Source: Allolobophora icterica (lineage: Eukaryota > Annelida > Clitellata > Crassiclitellata > Lumbricidae). Taken from it: a stretch of 64,000 bases of DNA. The stretch covers positions 13,072,321 through 13,136,320 of the forward strand of contig OY744608.1 in the NCBI GenBank assembly GCA_963556255.1. Reading direction: 5' to 3'. The notes below the pieces were generated by a model. It searched no databases and was not told the DNA's origin. It worked only from the letters and a program-made list of their open reading frames with translations. Positions 51,390 through 62,451 of this stretch are shown in pieces. The translations under genes and the position numbers were made by a program. Position 1 is the stretch's first letter, and each line of letters starts with the position of its first letter.

Positions 51390-52687
51390 CAGTGGCGTAA
51401 CTAGAACGGTTCGGGCCGCACAGGATGACACCTTCAGAGGGGAGACTCCAAAATGACAAAATGACTGTCTAAACAATTTTTACAGAGCTTCAGCAAAAAT
51501 TCATTTTAACAATAACAGATAACAACAAACATGGGCGGCGATCTAGGGGGGTCGCGGGGGACAAGACCCCTCACCTTTAAGAGTGGGGGGGGGACACGCC
51601 ATGCATTTGACCCCTCCAAATTTAGAAGAAACACCAAAAAAGGCCAACAAATGTAATTGCGTGTGATGGTTTTCACAGGTTTTTTTGAGCAGACGAGGTA
51701 AAAATTCTATTTATAAGGAGAAGTGTCCCCGAAAAAATCTCATAAAGTAGAAAGTAAGAAGAAATTCCTAAGAGAAATTTTTTTGGAGAAGAATATCCAG
51801 AAAGCAAAAAGAGTAAAAAATGCAAAGGGCGATGACACGACGTTCCGAAAAAACGTGATCATATCGCATATGGGTATATCGAGACCCATGAAAAAGTCGT
51901 AAAAGAGGCGAATAACTAAAAAAAATGTCATCAACTTTTTCCAGGAGATGAATCTGTCTAAAAGTCATCACGTTGTCTAAGAAAAATTGAAAATTAAGAA
52001 GTTTAAGGGCGATGACACGACGTTCTGGAAAAAAGTGAGTAAGAAAAGGTCATCAACTTTTTCAGGAGATGAACTTATATAAAAGTCATCAAGTTATCTG
52101 AAAAAAACCAGACCAAGGTCGACTTTGTCCCCCCCCCCACCTCTCAGACAAGATCGCCGCCACTGACAACAAAAACATTTATCGTAAGCCAGACTTACAT
52201 GTACTGTATCAGTTTCAATTTATCTAAAGCTGAAACTCTATGCTAATTTTGGCCTACTTTTTGAACCTTCTGATGCAATGTTTTAAGAAATAATCAGTCA
52301 AATTCCTATAATTTTTCCTTAATGTATACAATTTGCCAATTGACATTACTGTATTTTATAACGAGGCCTGCATAAGCTTCAGGCACCTTCATTATCCTCC
52401 ATTGATCAAGCATTATGCCTACATTTATATCTTAATGATATAACTGCTGAAATAAAATTATAAAATAAAACAAAAATATGCATTTGTAATTTTAATTCTG
52501 CTAGTTGTTGATGTCACTATTACCATTACATTCAGTGATATATAGGAATTCCGACTTACGAGTAACATTAGTACAAAAACATTACTAAGGACGCTGTATG
52601 GTCTGGCAAGGGACTAAGGGAGGAAGTTCATGGGGGTGACACCATGACTTACCGCACTAGGAGACACCAACCCTAGTGACGCCACTG
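51390..52687. mobile_element. hAT-like element with nested MITE, upstream of SH3 exon copy 2
   Basis: It starts CAGTGGCGTAACTAG and ends CCTAGTGACGCCACTG. The flanks AATCGTTG (51382-51389) and CATCGTTG (52688-52695) match at 7 of 8. Copy 1 has no insertion at the matching place (about 34525-34545). It is interrupted by the MITE at 51530-52165. Confidence 0.88.
51530..52165. mobile_element. hAT-like MITE, GGCGATC family, copy 4, nested
   Basis: It starts CATGGGCGGCGATCTAG and ends CAAGATCGCCGCCACTG. The perfect 8-bp repeat ACAACAAA lies at 51522-51529 and 52166-52173. Inner sequence is similar to copy 2 at 9649-10294. Confidence 0.94.
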
Positions 52688-53269
52688 CATCGTTGGTACC
52701 CGTATCGTTGCGCAAACCAAATTCCAGGATGAATGTACAAGGATTAAATTATGAAGCAAAAGGTATGGTCTATTAAGGGCCTCTCGGAAACCCTCACATG
52801 TGGCTAACTGATCTGAATAAGTGCAATTTCGAGCAATCGCAAAGTAAAGACCTTCCTCAATGCTGTGCGGAACTAAATGCAATGGCTTCTACATATTGCG
52901 ATAGAAGGCTGTTCTACAAGGAAGGTCCACCGTAGCTTTAGGACATTCCAGCAAAACTTTATAGGTTGTTTAGCGTTATAGATCTGCGAACTTAAATGCG
53001 CGATGGTTTCTTTTCAGCAGCTGCGACAAACGAAGTGTTGGAATCTTTGACACGATGCTCATTGCCAAGGCCGTCTACGACAACGAGGCCGAGACGAGCG
53101 ATGAGCTTTCGTTCGACCGTGAAGACATCCTGGCCGTCCTTGAGCAGGACTTCAACGGCATGGAAGGATGGTGGCTCTGTTCCCTCCGAGGCAAAACTGG
53201 CATTGTTCCAGCCAACCGGCTTCTAGTTATACATGTCAGTTTATATGCACGTACACTTAAAACTGTTTA

Positions 53270-53620
53270 ATAGTTTGGTGGGGTCTCTCCGGCAGCGCCC
53301 CATCCTATCTGTCTGAACTCTGTCGCCCGATTTCTGACTTAGCCTCTCGCAGAGCTTTGCGCTCTAAGACTAATGGGGAGCTATTGGTCCTTCGGGCCAG
53401 CTGCGCAGTCAGACAACGCCGAGCCTTCTCGATTGTTGGCCCGTGTACCTGGAATGGTCTTCCAATTCCCTTACGCTGCTTTCCCCGTTATAATTCACCT
53501 GCCTTCTTACGACACCTCAAGTCCCATCTCTTTAGCCGTGGCTGAGCTGGGAGCGCCTCTGAGTAGGTCTCTAGAAGAAGCGCTATATAAATTTCTAGAG
53601 TGAATGAATGAATTATTGCT
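53270..53620 (+). repeat. LINE 3' end inserted in CAS copy 2 intron
   Basis: The frame reads SGSAPSYLSELCRPISD, LRSKTNGELLVLRASC and RAFSIVGPCTWNGLP, the standard C-terminal end of CR1/L2-type LINE polyproteins (PSYLSELL ... LRS ... RAFS-x-x-x-P-x-x-WN-x-LP). A 3' tail AGTGAATGAATGAATT follows. Copy 1 lacks it at the same place (near 35097), so it is private to copy 2. Confidence 0.9.
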
Positions 53621-53910
53621 TCTAGTGCGCCCAAACACACGAACAGCTTATTCACAGGCATTCAGTCTCCTAGAGCAAAGATAAGCGCACAACATCGTCC
53701 AACTTTGAAATCTATGCATGCTCGATCAATTATATTCCAGAAGTTATTGCGCAATGATTTCCACACTTCACTTGGCATCGTAAACCAAAAACTGCGCAAA
53801 GTAACCTAACGGTTTGTATTCTAGTAACGTTTCCTATGCATAAGAAAACGAGTGTAGTGCAGCAACTGCAAACACACAGAAACTATAAACTTTAGGTCGC
53901 AGTTTGAAAC

Positions 53911-54360
53911 GGTATCACGACAATTGGTTCACGGACAAATGGTTCACGACAAATGGTTCACCGACGAAAGGTTCACGATATTCCAGCTTCTAGTTTGAGC
54001 TATATTTTCATCGCTCACCCAGCTTTTTGTTTGAGCTATATTTTCATCGCTCATCCAGCTTTCATCGAGAATCCAGCCTCTATAGTTTCAGTAATATATT
54101 CATAAATAATCCAACTTCTAGTTTCAGTCACATATTCATCGATAATCCAGCTGCTAGTCTGAGCACTATTTTCATCGAGAATAGAGCTCAAACTAGAAGT
54201 TGGATAGCCGACGAAAATATAGCTCAAACTACAAGCTGGATGAACGATGATTATTTATTTTATTATTTATTATTTATTGTGAACCATTTGTCAGTGAATC
54301 ATCTGTCAGTGAACTTTTCGTCGGTGAACCATTTGTCGTGAACCATTTGTCGTGGAACAG
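53911..54360. mobile_element. Element with tandem-repeat inverted termini in CAS copy 2 intron
   Basis: The left end has repeated units of the form ACGACAAATGGTTCAC; the right end has the inverse, GTGAACCATTTGTCGT. The middle (53987-54245) is a second layer: about five CCAGCTTCTAGTTTGAGC-type units and then inverted copies. The flanks CAGTTTGAAAC and CAGTCTGAAAC duplicate the uninterrupted copy 1 sequence (CAGTTTGAAACTGTG, near 35898). The organisation recalls 48845-49940. Confidence 0.85.
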
Positions 54361-56188
54361 TCTGAAACTGTGTGCAGCCAAAACTTTAGTAAAATTGAAC
54401 CGCGCTCGAAGCTCGGGAAACGATAGAGATTTGTGATATTTCTTGTAGAAAATTGATGTAAGATCACCGTCAACTAATGTCAACGGGCCGAATTTCCCAA
54501 GTGAGGAGGTGCGATCCATGGACTACGATTTTCCAAAACCAGTAGTTCCGAGGAAGATCGGAGGAAGCTTCGACAACCTTCTGGCCATCACAGAAGACGA
54601 CTGCTACCGCGGTGTCCAGGGCGGTCATGTGTCGCCATCAGGCGGATCAACACCATCTGGGAGACTCGAAACTCAGGCCAGTCTCGCAAGAAAACGTGGT
54701 GTAAGTATCGACAACCTGCTGACTGCTTCTGATCTCACCGAATATGCTGTTCCAGTCTCAATGTCCCCAAACGACTACGAAGTACCTAAGAAGAATTATG
54801 GAAAGAAAGCAAGCAAAAGTCCGGACAAGTCCAGCAACGGAAAAGGAATGCCCCTGTCCAGTATGTCGTCGAACTACAGCCAGCGTGCTAAAAACACATT
54901 TGATCAAACGTATGAAACGCCAAAGCAACCTACTGATCGCCATCCAAAAAATCTTCCGGTACCTGAACTGAAGCTGTGGGACAGAGACTCCTGTCTGGCG
55001 GACTACGACACACCAAAAAGTGGCGGTACAGCGGCCCCGTATAAGGGCATGGGGGCGAAGTATCTTGAGGGCAAATCTCAAGTGGCTGAACAACCTGTCC
55101 AACGTTCAGCTCAAGCTCAGGCTGTGGCAACCAGAGATCCTCGAGCTAACAAGCCGTTCAGTGAGGCTCAGAAATGTGAAATTATTGACCCTGCGTTTCT
55201 GGCGAGCTTAAGCGAGGTCCAGAGTGCAGCGATGCTGATCACCGGCTATGCTGACAAATGGAGGGCTTGTACAAACCCCAGTGCGCAGCTATCCATTGTC
55301 AAACAGGTCTGTGTTGCTGTGTGGAAAAAACTTCAAGCCTTGATTGTGGAATTTTCAAAGTTTCTTGCGAAGTTTAAAGGACGAGCTTTTGCACCTCTAG
55401 CCGACCGTCTTGGTGCTATTAAGGTTGTTACTGCCGAACTGGAAAAAATTCTGAACTATATCAGCTCATGTGACCCCAAAAACATCCATAAGGGTTCTAT
55501 TGATTATGTTACAGAGCTTGTCATCATTGCCAAAGAAATAGAAGGTCATGTCAATTACTGTTGTTCTTTTTTGAAGCGTGACCTCGGCAATCTCTTAGAT
55601 TGCCCAACCAAAGCATCAAAAAGTGTCAGCTCTGAAGCTGACAAACGTCACATGAAACAAAGACGTGGCCCAGCTCTTCCGCCTCCAAGAGTAATTTTTA
55701 AAACTTCGGAACATTTCGAAGACGCTTTTTCAATAAGCGCTGTCAGTTATAATACGAAAACGCCAACATATGGCCGGTCATTCAGTTATGACCGTGGTCT
55801 CTTACACCGTGGTTATGACCAACATTCCAGTGACTACGATACCCCTAGGAGTTCGTCCAAGGAGGTTGAAAGCAGCCCCAATCGACGCCCTGACAGGCTG
55901 GTCCCCGTTCTGAGTTGTGCCACTCGGTCGGCTGATGTGGGGCGTACCAAACGAGACTTATTCGTCGTCGAAAAGAGTCAGGAGGTCGTCGTCGAAAAGA
56001 GTAGGGCGACTTTCGAAATGCTCCAAAGTCGCATTCCGCACTCGCCAATAGCTCCCTCGAAGTTGATAGCCGAGATAGGCCTAACCCAATCGGACACAGC
56101 CGAAAAAACGGGCCATTTAGATATATCCAACACAGGCGAATACGACTATCCTACAGCTTCCGTGAAAGTACATTCCAAATTCACGTGA

Positions 56189-56390
56189 CTCATCACGTGG
56201 TCTCGAAGGACCAACCACAGTCTACGACAAACGAATGCTCGTCTTCTACGGCGAACGGTTGAATGCGGAGCTGATTCAACTAAAGAGCAGTTGCCAAGCG
56301 GTGCACTACCGTCCCGCTGGAGATAGCGACGGCCAGAGGACGCAGCCTGCACAGATTCAGGCGATAGTCATTTCCGCCCACAGGCTGGTG
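56189..56390 (+). pseudogene. CAS C-terminal domain remnant, out of frame and truncated
   Basis: Nucleotide sequence matches copy 1 at about 37715-37920 (ATGCTCGTCTTCTAC, GCGATAGTCATTTCC, CACAGGCTGGTGTTT). It is out of frame after the upstream deletion and stops where a (AACAT)n tract begins at 56391. Confidence 0.85.
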
Positions 56391-56499
56391 TTTAACATAA
56401 CATAACATAACAAGACATAACAGAAGTTTACGGTGGTTCAGAAGACTAAAGCCGGTGTGAGAACCACCACTATACACATGTCCTAATATCCTATCTGCT
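56391..56499. repeat. (TAACA)n tract and unknown insert joining two exon copies
   Basis: Six or so TAACA units, then about 70 bp (GTTTACGGTGGTTCAGAAG ...) not found in copy 1. It could be the 3' end of a retroposon. It forms the junction between the truncated exon and the third partial copy. Confidence 0.5.
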
Positions 56500-57164
56500 C
56501 AAGCATCAAAAAGTGTCAGCTCTGCTAGACTTTTAAGCTCTGACAAGCCTTCAGACGCTGAAAAACGTCACATGAAACAAAGACGTGCCCCAGCTCTTCC
56601 GCCTCCAAGACTAAGCTTTAAAACTTCGGAAAATTTCGAAGACGCTTTTTCAATAAGCGCTGTCAGTTATAATACGAAAACGCCAACATATGGCCGGTCA
56701 TTCAGTTATGACCATGGTCTCTTACACCGTGGTTATGACCAACATTCCAGCGACTACGATACCCCTAGGAGTTCGTCCAAGGAGGTTGAAAGCAGCTCTA
56801 ATCAACGCTATGACAGGCTGGTCCCCGTTCTGAGTTGTGCCACTCGGTCGGCTGATGTGGGGCGTACCAAACGAGACGTAGTCGTCGTCGAAAAGAGTCA
56901 GGAGGTCGTCGTCGAAAAGAGTAGGGCGACTTTTGAAATGCTCCAAAGTCGCATTCCGCACTCGCCAATAGCTCCCTCGAAGTTGATAGCCGAGATAACC
57001 CAATCGGACACAGCCGACAAAACGGACCGTTTAGATATATCCAACACAGCCGAATACGACTGTCCGACAGCTCCCGTGAAAGCACAACAAAAACCGTCTC
57101 CTACATTCAAAATTCACGTGACTCGTCACGTGGTCTCGAAGGACCAATCACAGTCTACACTGTT
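56500..57164 (+). pseudogene. Third, partial copy of CAS large exon
   Basis: Begins at GCATCAAAAAGTGTCAGC and matches copy 2 from about 55612 to 56210. It keeps the SSARLLSSDKPSDAEKR segment lost from copy 2 but shares the DHGLLHRGYDQ and EKSQEVVVEKS features, so it derives from a copy-2-like sequence before that deletion. The frame is shifted at its 3' end and it breaks off at CACAGTCTAC. An open stretch of 203 codons results by chance of where breaks lie. Confidence 0.88.
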
Positions 57165-57180
57165 ACTGGGAAAGGTGGAA

Positions 57181-57654
57181 TAGGGGTGGAAAATAACTTG
57201 ATAGGGTGCGATGTGAGAGAATTTACACCCTAGCATTGGCCAGCGTGGGAACTCAGTAAGTCAGAGTGGTTTTTTCCACCTTACATTATAGGGTGGTAAT
57301 TATAATTCAATGCTATAGGGCCTATCAGTAAAAAATTAGGCCTATAATGCTAGTATTTGATCATGCAAATAAATAACTGTAAACTTAACTAAATTGTATG
57401 TTGTTTATAATTAATCAATGAACTAATAATTTATTGGCAAAAATTAATTAATGTTAACATTAAAATCTTTTAAATAATAATTCATTTTGCAAAATTTATT
57501 GTTATAAACTTCGATGAGCAACGATAAACAAAGCACAACCTTGTGACAATTAGGCCTACATAAAACAAAATCTTCTTACAATAGGCCTATTGCGTTTGAA
57601 GAACATTAGTTTAAGAAAATTGTATGACTTAAAAAAAATTCACTTTAGAGTTTG
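57181..57654. other. Intergenic, no gene seen
   Basis: AT-rich. Contains a weak inverted pair (TAGGGTG and CACCCTA) at 57211-57230. No coding sequence. Confidence 0.35.
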
Positions 57655-57715
57655 GTTCGAACCCACACATTCGTGAATTGAAAGGAAGCCCTCAGCTAAC
57701 TCGGCCATATTAATG
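57655..57715 (-). repeat. tRNA-like sequence (SINE head or tRNA pseudogene)
   Basis: On the minus strand: ATGGCCGAGTTAGCTGAGGG, an A-box match, then about 30 bases later GGGTTCGAACC, a perfect B box. The acceptor stem does not close, so I do not call a functional tRNA. Confidence 0.5.
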
Positions 57716-57824
57716 TAAATGTCAATGTACGCGATTTTCTATAGCGACCGTATAATATGGCCTCGACCCTGCTCATTTTTGAATGAATTGATCGGGTGAG
57801 GGCCTTCACCGCCGCTGCCAGTTT

Positions 57825-58075
57825 TAATAGGCGCCATTCCATTAAGGTCCCCGTGTAGCCTACGGACCGTGGTATCCCGAGATTTAAATCTCTAAAAGAA
57901 GCCGCCTTCGGGAAGCGAACCGCGATCCGCATGCTCTCTCATTAAGGTCCCCGTGTACGGACCGTGGTATCCCGAGATTTTTTAAAAATCTCTAAAAGAA
58001 GCCGCCTTCGGGAAGCGAACCGCGATCCGCATGAGACGCAGCCTACGCTCTTACCGATGTAGCTAACTGGGCCAG
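57825..58075 (-). repeat. tRNA-derived SINE-like repeat with tandem duplicated part
   Basis: On the minus strand: GCCCAGTTAGCTACATCGG (A box), then GCGGTTCGCTTCCC (B-box like). A block of about 90 bp (CATTAAGGTCCCCGTGTA ... CGCGATCCGCATG) occurs twice in tandem at about 57840-57932 and 57941-58032, differing by GCCTAC and a few Ts. Confidence 0.65.
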
Positions 58076-58511
58076 TTACGATGTAGTAGTAATTATTGCA
58101 TCATAAAAAATATCTATTAAAAGAAAATAATTCTAACGCAAAGAAAAATATTTCAAAATATTCAATTTAAACTAGTATATTAAGTAAAATTTGACTAAAT
58201 TGGAATCATCGTAAAATGATACTCACCCGTAGAATTTATGATTGGGCCCCGCGAGCCTATTTGCTTTCAGGCATTTTGTGTGTTTGTACGTAAAATGTAG
58301 GTCATAGTTTTCTTTACAGCCATGATAACTACAGCGATTAGAAATGTGTTTAATTATTGTAATAACCGGGTAATTATGTTATTACATTATTGTAATGTTG
58401 TTTACACATGAACACAAACGTGGATAACCCTATTAGAAGAAGCGCATGAACACACCAATTCAACTTGCTTGAGCGTTCTACCACCATATCGAGCATGGAA
58501 CAATGTAATAA

Positions 58512-58513
58512 AC

Positions 58514-58606
<93 letters not shown>
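58512..58606. repeat. (AAT)n microsatellite
   Basis: About 31 AAT units without interruption. Confidence 0.97.
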
Positions 58607-58607
<1 letters not shown>

Positions 58608-58650
58608 GGGCATGTAATGGGCACCCGCTCTAGAGGGGGTTACGGGTAGG

Positions 58651-58694
58651 CCCAAAGATGTTATTAGGGAGGCCTCCCTAATAACATCTTTGGG
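58651..58694. repeat. Perfect 44-bp palindrome
   Basis: CCCAAAGATGTTATTAGGGA plus GG is followed at once by its exact reverse complement, with no spacer. The outer TAGGC and GGTAGG extend the symmetry imperfectly. Confidence 0.95.
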
Positions 58695-58924
58695 TAGGCC
58701 CCCTATCGAACCGCGACTTTTCAAGATCTAGTTTAATGCTCCTCATGAGTGTTACTTACCATTTATCTATCCTCCTCCCAATTATGGTTTGCATAGATGA
58801 TAAGACAGAAATGTATAAAATAACAGTTGTCATTGTCAAACGTACAATTAGGCTAGATAAGCAGGGACAATTCTTAGAAATCTAGACACTTGGCAAGACA
58901 TCGACGGAAGTAGAGGTTCAAATG

Positions 58925-58998
58925 GGTTCGTAACAATGGTCAGCTTTAGTCGACTGGAATTGGATCTGCCGTAAGTGCGTACTATGATGGGTTCGAAT
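58925..58998 (+). repeat. tRNA-like sequence, probable pseudogene or SINE head
   Basis: TTTAGTCGACTGG (A-box like) and GGGTTCGAATCC (perfect B box) lie about 45 bases apart. Stems do not pair cleanly. Confidence 0.45.
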
Positions 58999-59119
58999 CC
59001 AATGATGAAAAAAAATTTTGGCTAGGAGAATATAAATGTTTACACGAATAAAAATTTTAAAACTAAGTATTCGCTATCAATAATTCTTTCCATACGGACC
59101 TTTTAACATCGTAACTTAC

Positions 59120-59325
59120 GGATGAATCTGATTTTGAAATAGGATATCGCAGCTGAACAGCTCAATGCTATCGAAACGGTCGTCGTGGTTGGTCGACAGC
59201 TTTATTTGGAAGTCGGTAGGCCCATACCAAATTCTGTACGTTCTGAACTTTCTGGGACTTGCTTTAACGTCATTCAGAGCTAGTATAGACTTGTCAAGTT
59301 GCTTTAACTTTCTCCCCTCCATAAA
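59120..59325 (-). other. Candidate exon of unknown gene
   Basis: The minus strand is open for 68 codons (FMEGRKLKQLDKSILALND ... FDSIELFSCDILF), bounded by GGCCAG before it and a strong GTAAGT directly after it. The composition is protein-like and not low complexity. I recognise no domain, and the frame could be chance. No partner exon was found on the minus strand. Confidence 0.25.
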
Positions 59326-61089
59326 CTGGCCTCACCTCATTTCTGAACACGAATCTCGAACTGATTTTTGATTACATTAGCCTATAACGAACGGCACTGA
59401 AGAAGTCATCATAATTTTATGAAATATTATATTACATTCATAAATTAGCCTACCATCAGTTATATTTACAAACTTGTAGAAAAAGGGTAGCCTACGTCCC
59501 CTCGTGGCAAAGCTTTACAGTTTGCATTATCAACAATTAACTGTGAGCCATGATGTTCGTGTCTGTAGGCCTACATCGTAAATAGCGGGACTAATAATTA
59601 TCGCAATTTCAAAATTGCTACAGCGCCCAGAGAGCGAAAAATTCTCAAAATGAAAATTAAGTTATTTCTAACTGTCACAAAAACAATGTCCGCTGTAAAA
59701 ACCCTATTCGTATGTGTGGAGTTATTGCGCTAAAGGAACACTACATACGGGGCTTTACTAGGTTGTTTTACGGGTAGCCGAGAAGTCAAGGGATGTTTAT
59801 ATATCTATGGTGTGGAAGGAGGGCCATGTGGCCATGTGTAACTCGTGCCGTTTCAACGAAGACCAAATTATGTAAATGTCATAATTCGGGTGAGACATTA
59901 TTCTGTTGTGTTATCGAGCTTTTGTATCTTAAGTGCAGTCGTGTGTTGAATGTAGAGTGAGGTATTTGAATTGTATGTAATTTGCGGTTCCTTCTATTTT
60001 ATGGTGTTGTGATCACGGCCGCATTAACCACTCGAGGACCCCATGTTCATTATCAAGGCCGGATTAACCACTCGGGGGCCCTGGGCAAACTTGCGCTATC
60101 GGGGTCCCTATCGATGACCCAATTTCAAGGGGACTATGTATTACAAGTGGTCACACCTTGACACACGCTGGTAAAACTAGCGGCATCAGCACGAAAACAC
60201 GGAAAACACGAACTTGTATTTCCGCAAATATATACTTAAAGCCAAAATAAAAGTTTCAAAATAAGTCACTAGTGTATTTCACTAAAATGAATTAGGGCAC
60301 ATCTGAAATTTCCACAAAAAATGTTGTAACTGGCCGTTTAATAGGAAAAAAGGCGATGCTTACCAAAGTATTTTCATTGTCACACTACCATAACTCTCTG
60401 CGTCTATCCGCCTCTGTCTATATGTCTGTCTGCCTCTCTCTCTGTGTGGCTGTCCGTCTCTATGTCCATGGCTCCCGCAATCACAACGCAAATAAGCCAA
60501 GTCGGAAAATATATACACCTCGGCACGAACTACGGAAACTGAAAAACCTGAATTGGATCACACAAGTACTGTGGAGCAATACCTAATTGAGACTTAAGCA
60601 CAAGAATAAGCACTTTGAATTGAATATGGGCAGAGAGAGGTAGCCAATGGAGTTGTTCATTGATTAATGCAGTGTTTTTTTTATATGGCTTGTGAACCAA
60701 GCCATGCTTAAAAGGGGATAATGCTGATAGTCAGTTTTTAGCACTATACTACCGTTCTCATACAGCGCTTTAACTTATATGGCATGTTGAGCTAATTACA
60801 TTAGATCACATAACACCACTTCATCGTATGGCATGTACACCAGCAGCATGTAAACATATTCACACTTTAGGGATAAAAAAGTTTGCCATTGCTTTACATC
60901 ACATTATCACACTACTTTGCATTGTTATAATGCTTTTATTCTACTTATGCGACTTTTCATTGCTCTGCTACGTTGCATTGCATAAGTGTTATGCTGTTTT
61001 GCATTGTATTATTTTATACTATTTACTCTTATGCTGTTACGATATTCCATCGTATTATATCAATGTTACTTTGGGTTTCCATTTTTCAG
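59326..61089. other. Upstream of GUSB exons, no gene seen
   Basis: At 60043-60090 a GGCCGGATTAACCACTCG ... GGGGCCCTGGGCAAA block looks like the end of another MITE, and a related GGCCGCATTAACCACTCG lies 40 bases earlier. No earlier beta-glucuronidase exon (expected to code for the sugar-binding-like N domain) was recognised. Confidence 0.4.
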
Positions 61090-62451
61090 CTATCCACCTA
61101 ACGTCTTTGTCCAGAATGTTCAGTTTGATTTCTTCAGTTATGCTGGTATACATCATAAAGTTCGTCTGTACACTATGCCTGAGGCCTACATAGACGACAT
61201 CACAATTGTCACAGATTTTGTTGGCACAAAAGGTATTTGTTCATTTCAGATCTGTACACAGAACTATTCTAGTGACCTGAGTTGCTGAGCCCTGATATCA
61301 AGCCCCATGCCCTGGACAAGCTGGAAGAGACACGTCGGATGGTCGGATGGCCGGATGGCCCAGACACACTTAGAGGCATATCTCCACTTTGATGATGAGC
61401 TCAAGACCGGCGCAGTTGACATGGTAATGGAAACGGCACTGCTTTGGCCAGGGTGACGAGTTGCATGGTTTAGATTTTGGTACATACCATGTGGGGCACA
61501 GTAGCTGAATGTATGGCGTGAACTACCAACACAACTTTCTGTCTTCTGTCAGGAGGTCATTTCGGTTCTCTGATTGCATTATCAATGTTGTGCAACCAGT
61601 TCCAAGTCTTCTGGTTGCTAAACCATGTTCCATAATGCAGTTTAAGGAAAAGCATTCCAGCCAATGTTTGCTGTTCAGCTGAAATGTTTTAACTCTTTTA
61701 ACGTTGCTAAAGTGACTACCAGCAACTGTTGAAAGAGACTTGTAAGCTGATGCCATGTGGTTTGTTTTAAAACAGCATTCTATGTTGTTCGTATTGGATT
61801 CTCCAGGTTTACTCGTACCCGACATGTACTACCCCTGATCTGGTACAGGTCAGGGAGGCATTTCATGGGTCGGGTACGGGTGGAAGCATCGCAGGTACGA
61901 GTAACGGTCCTGTGTTACGTCACATGTCATTATTTATGTGTAAACATTAGATTATTAGTTGTGAGGTAGCAAATGGTCTCAATATGTGTGTTAATAGATT
62001 TATCATAATGTAAAATAATGAAAATAGAGTAACACGGTTGCGTTTGATTTCTAGTTTGCTTGCTTATTTGTTACTAATGCTTTTAGTTCACCATTTGCTC
62101 AGTGATGGTTTAGATGTGGCATTCTATAACCAAATATCTTTTGACAGGCTATTTCAGCTAACGAAGCATGTGACATAGCATGGTTCAGATGTTGAGATAT
62201 TTTTTTGCAGGCGCTCTTGTCTATAAGTCAAGACAAAAACTCAAGGTGAAGACTCGACTGAATCTGAGAAACTACACTTTCTGGGACACAACAGCATAGA
62301 CTCAAGTGAACTGCTGGACGTGTCGGTCGAGGTCCTGGACAGAAATTGAAAAATGGTGGCGCATGGAAGTGGATTGGCTGGGCAGTTGACAATTCCAGAT
62401 GCACATCTGTGGTGGCCATATACCATGAATGGTTACTTGTACACACTGAAG
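61090..62451 (+). pseudogene. GUSB: Beta-glucuronidase, two exons with apparent lesions
   Basis: Exon 61090-61232 (TTTTTCAG acceptor, AAAAG/GTATTT donor, phase 1) codes YPPNVFVQNVQFDFFSYAG and then LYTMPEAYIDDITIVTDF. This is the N-domain to beta-sandwich junction of lysosomal beta-glucuronidase (GH2), which removes terminal glucuronate from glycosaminoglycans. Exon 62211-62451 ends with HGSGLAGQLTIPDAHLWWPY and MNGYLYTLK, matching the next exon of the family. Between them the reading is broken: after GALVYK the frame must slip by one base to reach ELLDVSVEVLDRN, and a TGA at 62347-62349 stands where the family has a residue before KxVA. The catalytic exons (NEP, acid/base Glu) lie outside or are missing. 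Either a pseudogene or sequencing errors in a real gene; a skipped acceptor at 62293 would avoid the shift but not the TGA. Confidence 0.85.

Larger units (their letters stand above)
53055..56188 (+). pseudogene. CAS-family scaffold, copy 2, C-terminal domain lost
   Basis: Exons 53055-53234 and 54449-56188 join with the same borders as copy 1 and would give 639 residues. The SH3 domain is intact and has the canonical GIVP where copy 1 has GIAP; it also differs at residues 15 and 33. YxxP sites (YDFP, YAVP, YEVP, YETP, YDTP, YDTP, YDYP) and the four-helix bundle are kept. Compared with copy 1 it has extra residues DRGLLHRGYDQ before the second YDTP, a duplicated EKSQEVVVEKS segment, and lacks the FARLSNSDD block. 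Near 56160 about 22 bases are missing, which shifts the frame to a stop at 56186-56188. The C-terminal domain that mediates dimer and partner binding is lost. It could still make a truncated adaptor if transcribed; decay is the simpler reading. Confidence 0.82.
46788..57180 (+). repeat. Segmental duplication of CAS locus, copy 2
   Basis: Homologous to 33806-38200 in the same order. Expanded by the mariner complex (46868-50667), a hAT pair (51390-52687), a LINE tail (about 53270-53620) and a tandem-repeat-ended element (53911-54360), and rearranged at its 3' end. Confidence 0.88.

Noticed and set aside
58925..58998. Possible functional tRNA gene with perfect B box
   Set aside because: The acceptor, D and anticodon stems do not pair adequately by eye and there is no clear T-run terminator; listed as a tRNA-like repeat only. 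The same judgement applies to 57655-57715, 29345-29500 and 4945-5225.
62293..62349. Alternative acceptor in the GUSB exon that would remove the frameshift
   Set aside because: An AG at 62292-62293 would restore the phase but would lose the conserved GALVY start and still leaves the in-frame TGA, so it does not rescue the reading.
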